The notes: generated from the sequence alone by a model not told the origin. Counted from the stretch's first letter, positions 47,470-60,474 are shown. The stretch is 64,000 nucleotides of DNA from Tamarix chinensis (GCA_030549775.1 CM060180.1:83483672-83547671), one strand, 5' to 3'. Numbers and translations: made by a program.

Positions 47470-47825
47470 GAGCCGGGTCTAGCCGATCCACAGGTTAGGA
47501 ATAGTGGTTAGGGTTTTTACCCTATAAGTGACCGATCCACCGGTGAATAATAGTGGTGTGGACTATTGTCCCGCAAGTGACTGGCCCACCGACAAAAATA
47601 ATGGGGGATCCCAAGCTCAATAAACACAAACTAGAGTTGCTAAGACACTTAAAAGATACCAATTACTTACAGTAGAACACCATGTGAGCAAGAACCAGCC
47701 GATCCACTGATTAGGAATAGTGGTGTGGACTATTTTCCCGCAAGTGACTGATCCACTGGCGAAAAATAGTGATGTGGGCTATTGTCCCACAAGTGACCGA
47801 CCCACCGGCTAAAATAGTGGGGTGT
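47470..47825 (+). repeat. Array of CCAC..ATAGTGG motifs in S5
   Basis: About six copies, for example CCACCGGCTAAAATAGTGG, alternating with TGTGGACTATTGTCCCGCAA words. Confidence 0.82.
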
Positions 47826-48447
47826 TTTTGTACTTACATGGATTTGAAAAAATGCATGGTTTGTATCGACTTTTGATAAAAGATTAATTAAATAATTAAT
47901 CTGGACCTTTTGAGCCTTTATGTGTGGGCTCAATCATTTATAAGCTGTATAATTTTCTGCATGACCTTATGTATTATATGTGTGGGTTTGAAGGTGTAAG
48001 TTGAATATTATCCTGCATGATTTTATGTGTTTATGTGTTGGCCTTAGTGCTCGGTTACCTTACTCATTACGTAGTGGACTAATCACCCCTTTTATGGGTG
48101 CTGCTCATTCCTACAAGCAGAAGGCCCATCTGATGTGTTGCAGGTAGGAGATGCCTTCTTCAATGCTATTGATGTCTATGGGACATCAGGTGGGGTCGAG
48201 TGATTTGGGCTGGATCGGGTCATGGAGTAGCGTGGCCATTTTTCATTATGAGATTATTAATCCAGTTCTCTTTTAATTATGTTTGAAATTTTAGAAACAA
48301 TTTTATTATTATTGCTATTTTTCTTCTCTGAAAAACTATCTCTAGTATTTTGAATTATGTAAAATTTATGCATACTCTGATTATCGATTTGCGAACTTTA
48401 ATTTACGTATTAATGTGTGATGATGGAAATGTTTTCTCAGCCTTAGC

Positions 48448-48492
48448 ACTTGATACTGGAACGGTAGGAGTGAACCGGTCTGGAACTAAGTG
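48448..48492 (+). repeat. Terminal hairpin of S5
   Basis: CACTTGATAC and GGAACTAAGTG; the right arm has two changes, so pairing is weaker than in S2. Confidence 0.65.
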
Positions 48493-48826
48493 TGGTGGTA
48501 GTATCCCTAGAATTTATGGGCTTTAAATTTAAAGGTAGAAAAAAATGTGTGTAAATTTTGTGGTGTTACACTATTGATTTGCTGAATATCATTCAAACTT
48601 TTTGAGCTGGAGGCTTGAGGATATGTAGGAGGTGAGATTTGGTCATCTATTTGGCCATCAATTTTCTCTGGCAATTCAACAACATTAAGGTATGAAGTTT
48701 TTGTATGTTCACTATCATCTCCAATCCAACTAATGGATTCAAAGGTCTATGATAATTAACTACCACCCAATTTTGTGAAGTCTGAGACTTTGGTTGGCTC
48801 TGGAGCTATAAATTATGGAGGGTAGG

Positions 48827-48868
48827 GCACTTTACATTAAGGTGACAAGATCTCTTGCAAGTAAGACA
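48827..48868 (-). pseudogene. LINE-C ORF1 CCHC zinc knuckle
   Basis: CLTCKRSCHLNVKC fits C-x2-C-x4-H-x4-C and follows VVYEWRSKF, as in plant LINE ORF1. All four metal ligands are kept. It binds nucleic acid in intact elements. Confidence 0.82.
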
Positions 48869-48899
48869 AAACTTAGACCTCCATTCATAAACAACTTGT

Positions 48900-49859
48900 T
48901 GATAAAAGGAGGTACCCTCTGGTTTCTTGATAAGGATATGACCAGGTAAAGTTCTATGGCTATCTACTTCTATCAAAATTCGACCATATGAGATTCAGTC
49001 TTTTTTGGTAGTTACTTGATCTATCCCGATGGGATATCCAATGCAACTCCCAATTCTTGCTAGAGAGTCAACATACCAGTATCTTAGAGGCAATCCCAAT
49101 AGTTGAATCCAAGTATGAAGGAATTGGAAGTCTTTAGAACGAAAAGTAAAATCCGGATGCCATTCCTTTAAGAGCGAATGTTTGTTCATGTATGTCCAAT
49201 GGCCAACCTCTAATATAGTTTGAAAATCATTCAAAGAAGCAAATTGGAATAAAAAGAAACCATTATCATGTATCAGGATTCTCGACATCACAATATGATT
49301 CCCAATAGGAGTGGACATAAGACTGAATTTGAGTATAGGAAAGTTTTGCGCCGAACACGATACCCACTAGAGTGTGTTGCCATTGTTTGGATTCCTCCTT
49401 CAATTCTGTTTCTTGTATTTTAGCCATGACTTAGCCCTCCTTGACAGTAGGAGGGACGTAAGAAAGAGATGTCATCTGGTTCGGGCGTCTATTGCTAAAT
49501 ACTACATCTCGCCAAGATATAGGGTTAACACTATGTGGCGTCTGATGGTGTTGATTCACTAGTGAATCAATTATAGGTGTATTTATTTCATCTGTTGTAA
49601 TCTTTACAACATTAGGATGGTCAACAGTTGAGTGAATGGAAGAATATTTTGGAATGTTATCGATCACTGTTGTCATCCCCTTCTTTGATTGCTGTGGTGT
49701 GATGGTCTTTTCCTTCACTGTTCCATATATTTTATTCACTTCGAAGCCCAAGAAATTGGAATCTGATGGAATGTGAGAAGATTTTTGAATATCAGCGATC
49801 ACTGTTGGTTTGTACTTCTTCAATTGTTGCAGCGTGGAAGTATTCTTCTTCTTTGCCAT
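48900..49859 (-). pseudogene. LINE-C ORF1 and DUF4283-type domain
   Basis: Starts MAKKKNTSTLQQ and runs 142 residues with SWRDVVFSNRR. The next frame has GFFLFQFASLNDF, VGHWTYMNKHSLLKEWHPD, TWIQLLGLPLRYW and ARIGSCIGYPIGID. The first ATG lies about 40 bases from the 5' end, so this LINE is close to full length. At least one frameshift and stop separate the parts. Confidence 0.8.
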
Positions 49860-52522
49860 ACAGGAAAGGGTGAGAATCGAAAGGGTTCTCTGCCCTGTGT
49901 CTTTTTCCCTTTTTATTTCTTTTACCTTTTTCCTTCATCTACTCTTTTTTTTTATTCTTTTTCCATCTCGGTTTTTTCCTCCTCACTAAGCTCACCCTAC
50001 CCACTTCTCACTTTTCCATTTACCCTAGCCTATCCTGTATATGCAACCTTCTTCTTCTTTTTTTCTCTCCATGCTAGTACCTCTAGCCTAATCATCATCC
50101 TTCTTTATTTCTTCTTTTTTCCCTTGACCAATCCATCCTCCCTAACTACCTCCTCTACATGCACCAAACATAACTCAAACAACCACTTGCTTGCTTTATT
50201 TTTCACGCCTATCTTGCTTTCCTTTTCCAATACAAAAAGCCACTATGTGCTTCTTTCACATGCATTTCCTTTCCCTTTTCTCTTCTACACCTCTTTTACC
50301 ACTAACCCTGCAACTCTACCAGACGACATTCCCCTCCCGTACCATTACCTTCATCTACAAACCCAACCCCCACCATCTAATCCATTACTTCAAACTCCCC
50401 AACCCTTACCTCTACACACACGCACACACACACACTCATTCCCTTTATTTAATTTAGAAACCTAAGCCTTATCTTCTCCTTCTTGACCTCTCTACTCCTT
50501 CTCCTTCTCCATTTTTCAATTTTCTAATGCCCCATTTAAATAAATCCTAATTTAAATACCTAAATTTAAAATTTTGTTAGTATGTGTAATTAGTTATAGA
50601 ATTATTTTAGAGCTAGATATTTCATTATTGTGTGTATTAGTATATTTATTAAATTTATGTTAATAAATAAAACTAGTATATTAATATTTAGATAAAAGAT
50701 AATAATAGTTATTCTAAGCCATTTTGTATTAAATATATTATTAATGTGTATCATTATCATATATTAGATATAAATTTAAGTAAGCTCAAATATGATAGAA
50801 TTTGGGTTAAACCAAAATTAGATCTTATCAATATCTATTTTTACGAGGTAACCCTACTCTGGATAACCAATTGTTTTTTACCTTGATTAATCCCTATCAA
50901 TTATTAACCTTACCCTATACTAGATTCTAATCATACCCTACTCCCCCTTTTTATTTTTGCTCGACATGACCCTTTATGCTATACATCCTGCTCCATGGTT
51001 GTAATCCCCCGAATTTCTAAAAGCCTATATTTTAATAAATGAATTTTATTTGGGATAAATTAGCCTTTAAATCTATTTATTTTAATTATCTTATGGATTT
51101 TTGAGTAAATAAAATTGGGTATAAATATTTAATAAGTTAAAATAAATATTTTGTTATTTTATTATACTCTTATTATTTAAATAAATTTTCAAATCCTTAT
51201 TTCACTAAAATTACTCTTTTTAACCCATATATTTTAATTGTCTTAAATTAAATTATTTAATCAATTTATTATCCAAAATTATTCTATTTTATTATTTTAT
51301 CAATTAATTTATTTAATCCCATTTTCCTTTTCTTTTTTTCCTTTTTCCTTCTTTTTCCCTTTTCTTTCTTCTTCCTTTTCCTTCTTTGGGCCGCCGGCTA
51401 GCCGTCCTGCTTGTCCCTCACCTCCTACGCTGAGCCGCAGGCCCACTCGTCCCCCTCCTTCTCCTGTGTCAAGCCCGGCTACCCCATCCTCCTTTATTTT
51501 CTTTCTTCCTTGACTGGATCGGATCCTTCTTTCGTTCGGCCGATCTGTTCGCACGCCCAGCCCCGACCCTTCTTTCTTCTTCCCTTCTTCTTCTTCCTCT
51601 TTCCCAGGCGATAATCTCGGCCATCCTCCATCATTTTCGCCACCCAACCTGCAGCTCCCTCTCCCCCGTTGACCTCCCCTGTCTCCCTCCCTCTCCTTCT
51701 CGTCGTTTTCCGACCATACCGGTCCCACCATCCCTGTCTCCCTCTCCCTCTCCCTACCATCCCCATGCCTCCTCCCTCTCCCTGCAACTCCCATTTCTCT
51801 ACCACCTATAGCCACCCCTTGAGCCCCTATCCCTTCCTTTCTCTTCCTCTCCTATTTATTCCTCCTTTCATGCTCACTCTGTATTTTTTTTGAGCCTTAT
51901 GCCTTACTCAAGCCTCTCCTTTTATCCCTTTCTTCTCCTCCCCTCTCTCCCCTATTTTTGGTTTCGCCACCCATCTCCGCCGCTGCCGCCACCTCAACCA
52001 CCACCGGCACCACCTCCTGCCACCCTCTACCTCACCCTCGAGCCATAACAGCCCCCATCAAGCCACCCTACAACCCCCTTCTTCATCCTCTCCTCTTTTT
52101 CTCTTCTCTCCCTACCTTCTCGGCAGCCACCCTGCACCGCCCTATTCCACCGCCGTCCCGCCGCTTCTGCCACCACGTAAGCCACCACATTACTCCTTAC
52201 AACCCCCTCTACCACCCCTAATCCTCATTTGGCCGAAACCATCCTCCATAGGCCCTCGTTTTCCCTCCCTATTTTCCTTCCTCACCGCCTCCATCTCGAC
52301 CTCCCTCCTCTGCCGCCACCTTCGTAGCCTTGCTGCCGCTGCCTCCGCTGCCCTTAGCCACCTTCAACCCATCCCCGACCACCACCTCTACACTTCTGCA
52401 CCATCCCCTTGCCCCAAATCCTTCCCCACCATGCCCTTTTCTTAGCCTCAAACCACCAACCCAAAAATACCTATTTTCCCTATTTCCACCACCTTTGAGC
52501 CCCCTCCTTTTCATTTCTTTGC

Positions 52523-52553
52523 ATGCAGCTCATGCTGCATTAGCAGCATGAGT
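52523..52553 (+). repeat. Hairpin after the pyrimidine tract of S6
   Basis: CATGCAGCTCATGCTGC, then AGCAGCATGAG. S1 has a comparable pair at about 21312-21346 (GCTCACACTGC and GTAGTGTGAG), so a hairpin at this place is a type II feature although its bases have changed. Confidence 0.55.
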
Positions 52554-53199
52554 TTCTGCATTTCTTAATCTATTTGTTTAATAATTTTAAGGTATAATCA
52601 TATTTTAATTTAATTATTTGATTAATTAAGTGTTATAAAGTTTTGTACTTTGATTTTATTATTTCTAATGTAATAAGTCTTGAATTATTTTTAGGTATTG
52701 GTTTTGATAAATCAAATCTTGAACCTTAAACTGGAATACCAGTAAGGTTTGTTTTTGCAGGAATTGAGGTAATCGTTAAATTCCACTTAAATGCATGGAT
52801 TAACATATGTTAGCACATTAGGCATTTTTAATGTGTATTATGCTTGATATATATTGCTTAGTATATTATATGTGGTTATTGTGTTGGTTGATAGAGGAAT
52901 CATGATAGGTTATATGATATGTATGGAAATAATATTTAAGGTAATAATTTGGTTGTTAAGGAAAATGTTAAGTATTATCCATACTGTTTTATGCTATTGT
53001 AATATTTAACACATGTTTAATATTTTGTGAGCCTTAGGGGATTTTATTAATGTACATTGTATAGGAATATGGCCTAATATATATATTGGGTGTTAATGAG
53101 TATTGTATTAACTATAAAAGTTGTGGATGATGCACTAATATTAATATTTTATGTAGTAATAATAATAATTTAACATAAGTGGTGTGCTAAGGGGTATAA

Positions 53200-54440
53200 T
53201 GGTAAATTTTAGTAAAAAGGGGTATTATGGTAATTTTGGAGGCAAGAGAAAAATATTAAATTTGTTAATAAAAGGATAAAAATGGTAATTTCGGAAGTAA
53301 GGGGGTTAAAATGGTAATTTTCGTAATTAAAGGGGCAAACTGGTAATTTTATGAATAAAGGGTAAAATGGTAATTTTGTGATTAAATGGTAAATTGGTAA
53401 TTTTGTGAGAAGGGGGCAATTTGGTGATTTTTTAATAAAAGGGAAAATTGGTAATTTTGTAATAAAGGGCAATTTGGTAATTTTATAATAAAAGGGCAAT
53501 TTTGTAATTTTGTAATAAAAGGGGCAATTTAGTAATTTGTAATAAAAGAGAAATTTGGTAATTTGTAATAAAAGAGCAAGTTAGTAATCTTGAAATAAAA
53601 GGGCAATATGGAAATTTGGTAATAAAAGGGTAATTTGGTAATTTTGTAATAAAAGGGTAAAATTGTAATTTTATAATAAAAGGGTAAAGTAGTGATGTTG
53701 TGATTAACGAGAAGAATGATAATTTGGAAATTGAAAGAGGTAAGATAGTAATTTCATAATTAAGGATAAATGGAAATTTTATAAGTAAAAGGGCGATGTA
53801 GTAATTTTTGGGAGTTAAGGGGTAAAATGGTAAATTTGAAGGTAAAGGGGTAAAACGGTAATTTTGTAAATCAAAGGGGTAAAAGTAAAAATTGGAAAGG
53901 AGTAAATTGGTAATTATAATAATTGAGAAGGGTAAAATAATAATTTAAATAACTAAAGGGTAATTTGATAATTTAATAATGAAGAAGGATAAAATGGTAA
54001 ATATGATAAATGTGAGGGGTAATTTGGTAATTTAACCGACTAGAGGGTATTTTGGTAATTTTAATAATGGAGAAGGGTAGTTGGTCATTGACAATAGAGG
54101 ACGGTAATTGGGTAATTAGCTAAATAAAGGGTTAATTTGGTAATTAGGATAAGGAGGAAGGGTAATTTGGTAATTTGTCCAACTCAAGGATAATTTATTA
54201 ATTATAGTAAAGGAAAAAGGGCAAAGTGGTAATCTAACCAACTAAATGGAAAGTATATTAAGTGTAATAATTATTAAGGGGGATTAGTGACCTAATAAGT
54301 ATGAGTAATAACTTGGTAACCTAAATCGAACAAGGGGTAACTTGGTAATTTTGTAGCAAGGAGGGTAATATGATAATTTGTCAAGTAAGGAAGGGATGAC
54401 TTAATAATTTTATAAGTAAGGGGTAAATGAGTAGTTTGTA
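53200..54440 (+). repeat. 1.2-kb minisatellite in S6
   Basis: More than 30 degenerate units of 20-30 bp like AAAGGGGCAATTTGGTAATT. The start is more uniform than the end. Open frames across it are artefacts. Confidence 0.88.
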
Positions 54441-55129
54441 TCTAATATGTCATTGTGATTATGGTATTTGTGATATGTCTCAAATAACGCTGATTAGCGA
54501 GGTAGGAATATCTGATGATTAGTAAGTACCACGAGATCAAATTCTAATTCGAAATTAGATGAGATTAGGACAGCCTCAATGAGTCTTCTGTGCTACCCAT
54601 TTGAATAAGAAATTTCTGATGATATCTGAATGGTTAAAAGTGGATAATTATCTGATTGTTGTGCTTTTGTGATCACCATTAATTAAGATACTAATACTTA
54701 AAGTGAAAGACCTCGAGATCGGGAATTGTGGCTCTTTAGGGGTTGCTACCCTAAAGACGTGGTTTAGCCCACGATTATTTGGTATTCGCTGGTGTGCCTT
54801 TGTGCCTCAGCCAGACCCTATATCTACTCTATCTAGCTCTACAGACCTAATTAGGGGGTGTGCATACTTAAGGATTAGGTGTCCTTGTCGGTAGGGTACT
54901 GAGTTAGTTTTATGCACCAGTACGACCAGGGTACCTTTGCGTCCCTGGGTTGATAGCTGAAGGGTACTAAGTAACTTTTATGCACCAGTGCGACTGGTGT
55001 ATCTTTGTGTCCCGGGATCTTGATCTCCCTATCGAGGTAAATAAATGGAATTATTGTGCTGAATAAAAAGGGAAAACACTAATCGTTAAAGTGAAAGATT
55101 AATGAGCCGGGACCAGTTGAATTTTATGA

Positions 55130-55290
55130 TGAGTACCGATCCACAGGATATAATAGTGGCCCAGGATGTTCTGCCCTGGATAATGTTCATGAGTATCGAT
55201 CCACCAGATATAATGGTGGCCTAGGATGTTTTACCCTAGATGATATATATATGTATGTATTCCGATCCACTAGCCAGAATAGTGGGGGTC
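55130..55290 (+). repeat. ATAGTGG motif copies in S6
   Basis: Three copies: CCACAGGATATAATAGTGG, CCACCAGATATAATGGTGG and CCACTAGCCAGAATAGTGG. Confidence 0.75.
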
Positions 55291-55905
55291 CTGAGCTCAA
55301 TAAATTTGATTTGGATGTGAATAAGTTATGGAAAAATACTAATCATTGAGATGATTGATTAATGATGGACCAATGGCTTTAAGGCTCAAAATATATCGAT
55401 TATTCATTATGGCCTATTAATATTTGGTTGACTTGTTAATTATGCGAATGTACGAAAGTGAATGTTACATATATGCTGTTAATATCTGATTGAATTATTG
55501 GATGTGCGAATAAATGGATCCGAATATCATGTTTATACCTATGATTATGTACGAATGCAGTAGTATTTCATGTGTTACATTGCATGCCTGTTTTTAAGTG
55601 CATTTTTAAAGGGTTACTCAGTACCATAGTACTGAAGGGATCCCTTCGTGGGCCCCCTACCTATTCAATGGGCAGTACCCCTTACAGGTCGTATTCAGGT
55701 GCTATTCAAGTGGGCTCTCGGGAAAGAGCGTAAGGTACTATCCGGTAAATTCTAGGATTTTAATTTGTCTATTTTAACTTCAATGTATTTGTTATTTTGT
55801 AACCACCGTTGTTGGATTTGACACTCGTAAATTATTTACTGCGCTTCTCTGATTTATATATGCTTAAGTTTCTTGTAAAATTATATTTTACATTTTTAGC
55901 CTTTG

Positions 55906-55951
55906 CACTTAGTATTGGAACGGTAGGAGTAAACCGGTTTGGTACTAAGTG
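55906..55951 (+). repeat. Terminal hairpin of S6
   Basis: CACTTAGTAT and GTACTAAGTG, about 100 bp before the LTR end, same loop length as in the other copies. Confidence 0.8.
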
Positions 55952-58857
55952 TGGCGGTAATATCCCCAAAGTTCGCGGTTTATTAATTTGCTTCCGCTAA
56001 TATCCTTTTAATTAATGAAATTTTTTAGTAGTGAATTTTGGGGGTGTTACAAATGTATCAACCCCCAATTAGCCTGCATTATCTTCTCCTTCTTCAGAAC
56101 TCTCTCAAGAAAGAGAAGCCCAATCGCCCACCATCTTCTCCTGCTCTATTTTGACCATTTTTCTTGCACCATCACCAACTCCATCCCCTAGATGCATCCA
56201 CTTCCACCGATCCTTCAGTCTTACTTTCAATCACTCCTATCGAAACCACCCCCAAACTATGGCCAAAAACACCAATCTCTCACCACCACCTTTGACCAAG
56301 TGCATGGGTCCTCTCCCCTTGGCTTCAGCCACTTCCACTACACCTTCCTTCCCTTCTACATCCTTTACCCCTCTTTTGGCAAAAAGCACCGAACCCTTCT
56401 ACCTTGCCTTTGATTAATTGTGCCAATTCTTTCCACTTGCTTAACCCTTATCATTCATATCCCCTTCCTTGGCTTTAGCCATTCCTACCCCCTAGCAATG
56501 CACAACCTCACTACGGCTCACCCTTCCTCTATGGCAAAATCCACCATTTGAATCCTTTTGTTCCGTGGGATTGGTTGGTTTTGTTGTTACCTTGTTTTAG
56601 TTGTTTAGTTCTTCATGATTTGCTTTAGTTAATTTTGAGTTATTACTGTGTTATGTTAAATGCTAGTACACATGTTATTATGTGTTAACTTCTTAAGTAA
56701 TCCATGAGGATCTTAGAGAAGTCAGTTTTGTACTTTTTATTTAAACTTGAATTTAGGAAAATCGAATCCCTCATAAGATAGTAGATATTATGTGCAAGGA
56801 TGTTATGATTGTTTAGATTTAGCATTATGCTAGGGGTCTACATTTTTCAAATAATATGATATGGATGATAACATGTTAAATAAATTATACATACAATTGT
56901 TGTAAGTTAAGTTATATACATGAGTAACATGTTATATGATTTATGTACACACATATATGATTTTGTTAGGGTTTTCATTCTTGTCAAGTTATGATTTAAA
57001 TTCCATGATCAATGTCTCAAGATTAATATTTCATGGTAGCTAGTGTTGTTATAATTAGTATGGAACAAGGAAGAATGATGAGTGTTAGAATATGATAATG
57101 GTTTCCATATGTTCTAGTATTATAAATGTTTCTTTACATACACCATGCTATTTATTTCCTAAATAAATATCCTATCATGATTTAAATATTTACATACATG
57201 CTACAAGGAACATGTGACATGTCAGAAACACATGATTAGGGTTTATGACCGTAACTTACAAAATGCATGAAAAGTGAAAACTATGGTCTATCACTTGATC
57301 ACAAAAATTACCTACATGCTAGAATAACGTGATTATTGCCTTTTATCCTCTTTATGATAAATTTCTCATAATAATAATGTTTGGTATGAAAAGGAATAAA
57401 ATGAAAAAATTAGGATTTTAACAGAATTTTGGTAAATTTTTACATAATGCATCTTTTGCAAATAATTGGACATTAGGATGGATTTAGACTTTGGGTAGGT
57501 TGACTCTAGTGTTGAATTTGTTGTCGATAATGACCTATAACCTTAGGATTTGCCTTAATAATTGTAAATAAAAAAAATTGTTAAGTATAGAAATAGGAAT
57601 TCTTATATAGTATGTGATATTTGTGTTCACCTCATAAATTATTAATACTTAAAGTGAAATACCTCAAGGTTGGAAAAGTTTCACTCTACGATTAGCTACC
57701 CTAGAGATGAGGTGTTAGTCCTCATTTGAGTTTGTTCGTTGGTGTATCCCTATGCCCTAGTAAGACCCTTATCTACAGTATAGTTGACCTATGGGCCCTA
57801 TAGGGGGTATTGATGCTTATGGATTAGTTGATAGAGGTTGGGGGAGTTGTGTTGCCTTTGTGCACTAGTATGACTAGGGGCACCATTGTGTCCCTAGCTT
57901 TGAGAGTAAAGGTATTGTGTCAACTTTGGATGATAGTATGACTGGGTATACCTTAGTATCCCTTGGTTGATAGTATCCCCCTTGAGTAATTAAAAATGAA
58001 AGTAACTATTGTGTAAGAAAATAAAATGTGTTGATTTGGTAGTTGCCTTAATGCCCTACCTTAGTATTCGAAATTGATTAGGATATGTTGATTCAGGAAT
58101 TGCCTTAGTGCCTTACCTTAGTATCGGGATTTGATTTGGATGTGTTGATTTCGTATTTTCCTCGGTGCCATACCTTGTTATTTTGAATTTATTTGGTTAA
58201 TCGGATATGTTTATTATACTTGAAGATGATGTGAAGTGACCTAGTATGTATTACTACTAAGGTTGAGATTGATGTCATATATGTTATCCCATAATTATTC
58301 CCTGTGGTTATGGTACGTGCTTTGCAATCAAGTATGATTTTTAGATTTTTGTATGACCATGTGTAATATGGATATGCTACCTTTTGTGAGGTGTTGTGAT
58401 TTACTATATACGAAAAGGTCATACTAATACTACTTCTCCAGATGGCTATGTGATGGGTATGGAGTGGCTCCAAATATATTATAGTAACAAGGAAGAGAGC
58501 CCTTCGGAAAAGATGTCATTCTCAAAATGGCTTTTGGGTATAAAAATGAGGGTAAACTATGTTTCACCTTTAGATATTAGTTTTTTATTGTATCACTTTT
58601 TTCTTGAGACTTTTATGTCCCTAGTTTCATGTTAATAAACGTTGTTTTATAAGAGTATTATCCGTAACTTTTATTTATGTATTGTATATTATTTCTACTA
58701 TCATATTTTTATTATAGTTTGTTTTTAACCTTAGCACTTAGTATAAAAAAGGTGAGGGAATTGAACTTATGCTAAATGCGGTGGTAATACCTAGTAATTT
58801 AGTAATTAACACTTTTGGAAAATAAAATTTTTAAGTAGTAAAAATATTTGTGTTACA

Positions 58858-59200
58858 ATAATAAAAAATAATAATTACAGTTCATTAATAATAAGTAAAA
58901 TAATAATAATAATCTTAATAACATTAATCATATTAATATTAAAAATAATTTTAATCGCAATAATAATACAAATAGTGGTAGTAATAACAATAATAGAGAT
59001 GATGATAATAGTAGTAATAATAAACATAATAATAATGATGATAATAATGGTTATAATAATATATTAATTGTGCATGATTTTTCTTCTTAATATTCAGTAA
59101 TGTCTTAAATTACTTGATATTATATATTTACTTATTAATTAATTAATTTTAACCAAAATCTTTTATCATTATTTTTACCCCTAAACTAAACTAGATCCCC
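58858..59200. repeat. (TAA)n-rich flank
   Basis: Imperfect TAA/ATT words directly beyond the 3' LTR, perhaps the original insertion target. No coding signal. Confidence 0.6.
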
Positions 59201-59204
59201 GGCG

Positions 59205-60440
59205 CCCTTAGTTGAAGCCAAGCTATCACAAACCAAAAAACTTATCTCCTCCTATCCCCGTACAGTTACGCATGCCCTACCAAACACTCCCTTTTATTTG
59301 CCTGTTGCCTCCCGACAAACGTAGCCCTGCCGTGCACTATGCTTCATCCCATCATCAACCCTGCTCGCCTGATATCCCCGCCCTCGACGTCGTACACCGC
59401 ACCAACCTCTGCCAGCCTAATTCATTCACCAAACATGCCCTCTGCTTGGTTCCTTCTTCCCTCCTTCGACTCTACACTGTCCTATTCCATCACCACCATC
59501 CATGATGCCTCGCTTCGTTCTCCCTACCTTCACCCGTCTACATGACTTTTTCCTTCACCATCACCAAACTCACTAGCAAATTGGTTTTCCTTTCTTTCCC
59601 TCTTCACATGCAAAGTAGTAGTTGGATTTCTACTTGTACGATTGTTTCCTTCTCTTCCTTCCTCTTTTTCTTTCTGCCCCTTCCTTCTCCTCGCGCAGCC
59701 AGCTGCCTCATTCCATCATCGACCAACTCATTTTTTTTTTCCGTTTCTTTTCTTCTTGCCCAACTTCCTCTCTCTATGTAATGGGCTGGCTTAATTACAT
59801 CGCTTAGCTGGCCAATACAAGCCTAATATATACACAATACATATAATCCCAATACTATGTTTCTCTTTGTCTTTTTGACCCGATCAAGTGTTCGTCAATT
59901 TCCCTTATTGTCTAGCCACCCGGACCATCCTCCTGCTCCCTTCCTCTGTTTTTTTGTGGTACCCCATTCCTATATGACTCCCTTCTCCTTGCCTCGCCCA
60001 TCGATCCACTCCAATTGTCCACCATCGTGCCAGCATCCCAACGAGCTAATGTCTAACCACCACCTCTCCAAACACCTTTCCCGAGCAGACACAACACCCT
60101 ACACCACATTCACTGACTAGTCAACAGCATCCCCACCATTATCTTGCTTTATCCCGCAAACAACAAGCCACCATTCGTGCCTACTTTTCCACCACGACCA
60201 AAACTTAATTGAGTTCCTTACACGAGCCACAACGTTCAACCCCAACAAGCTGCATGACCTGTCGTTGATCCCCACTTTCCTCCGTATATTGATCACACTG
60301 GTAAGCGGCAGTTCTGTCCAGCTTGGCGTCCACCATGAGATGCGTGTGTCTTTCAATAAAATTTGCCCCTTGGTTGTGTGACTCGCGGACAATGTCCCTT
60401 GTTTGCAAGGGTACTTTATGCGGAGCCGGCGGCGAAGCAA
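59205..60440. other. Pyrimidine-rich sequence, unassigned
   Basis: C/T-rich, with several overlapping short frames open in more than one phase, as expected from composition bias. It resembles the pyrimidine tract of the LTR family, but I find no LTR end. A minus-strand frame at 60117-60440 matches nothing I know. Confidence 0.4.
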
Positions 60441-60474
60441 GAGATTTTACTTTATGACGTTCTTCTATTATAAT

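Larger units (their letters stand above)
44497..48570 (+). mobile_element. Solo LTR S5 (type I)
   Basis: 4,074 bp, the shortest copy, from TGAAATGCCCC to GTGGTGTTACA with a perfect duplication CTATT (44492-44496, 48571-48575). TATA box at 45345-45352, (TTA)n 46030-46620, palindrome GGAGCGTGCTCC near 46790, VNTR 47060-47340, motif array 47470-47825, CTGCTCAT word near 48102 and hairpin 48448-48492. It interrupts LINE-C between ORF1 and the endonuclease. Confidence 0.88.
40841..49900 (-). mobile_element. LINE-C (L1 type), split by S5
   Basis: Runs right to left: ORF1 start at 49859, DUF4283, CCHC knuckle, then S5, endonuclease, reverse transcriptase, zf-RVT, and an oligo-A tail (T run at 40840-40846). 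The flanks (TTTTCCCCTTTTTTTT and TTTTTCCCTTTTTATT) look like a target duplication with two differences, though both are low-complexity. It is the best preserved of the three LINEs but still has stops. It sits in the host element's 3' LTR. Confidence 0.83.
51000..56051 (+). mobile_element. LTR S6 (type II), uninterrupted
   Basis: 5,052 bp from TGTAATCCCCC to GGGGGTGTTACA. The flanks are ATGGT and AATGT, only three of five alike, so there is no clean target duplication. It has an AT-rich start, a pyrimidine-rich tract, a TATTTATT box near 51853, a long minisatellite, motif copies near 55130-55290 and a perfect-looking terminal hairpin. It is the only type II copy free of insertions. Confidence 0.75.
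13940..58857 (+). mobile_element. Gag-only gypsy-like element, host of the nest
   Basis: Outer element of the block: 5' LTR remnant ending near 14394, an internal region with decayed gag, the purine tract AAGGGGAG at 40553-40560, and a 3' LTR ending TGTTACA at 58857. Without the insertions the internal part is about 1.5 kb and the 3' LTR about 4.2 kb. I see no protease, reverse transcriptase or integrase, so it would need enzymes in trans. S1 sits in gag; LINE-C and S6 sit in the 3' LTR. The 5' LTR has lost most of its length, so the outer target duplication cannot be checked. Confidence 0.6.
40561..58857 (+). repeat. 3' LTR of the host element, interrupted
   Basis: Begins with a decayed type II start and the same AT-rich stretch as S1. 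It resumes after LINE-C near 49901 with the pyrimidine-rich part, is split again by S6 (51000-56051), and ends with a decayed hairpin (about 58735-58780) and TGTGTTACA. Net length is about 4.2 kb. Boundaries inside 49.9-51.0 and 56.05-57.6 kb are uncertain. Confidence 0.5.

Noticed and set aside
60117..60440. A 107-residue minus-strand frame as a gene
   Set aside because: No recognised domain, and an overlapping frame on the same strand is also open. I see no splice or start context to support it.
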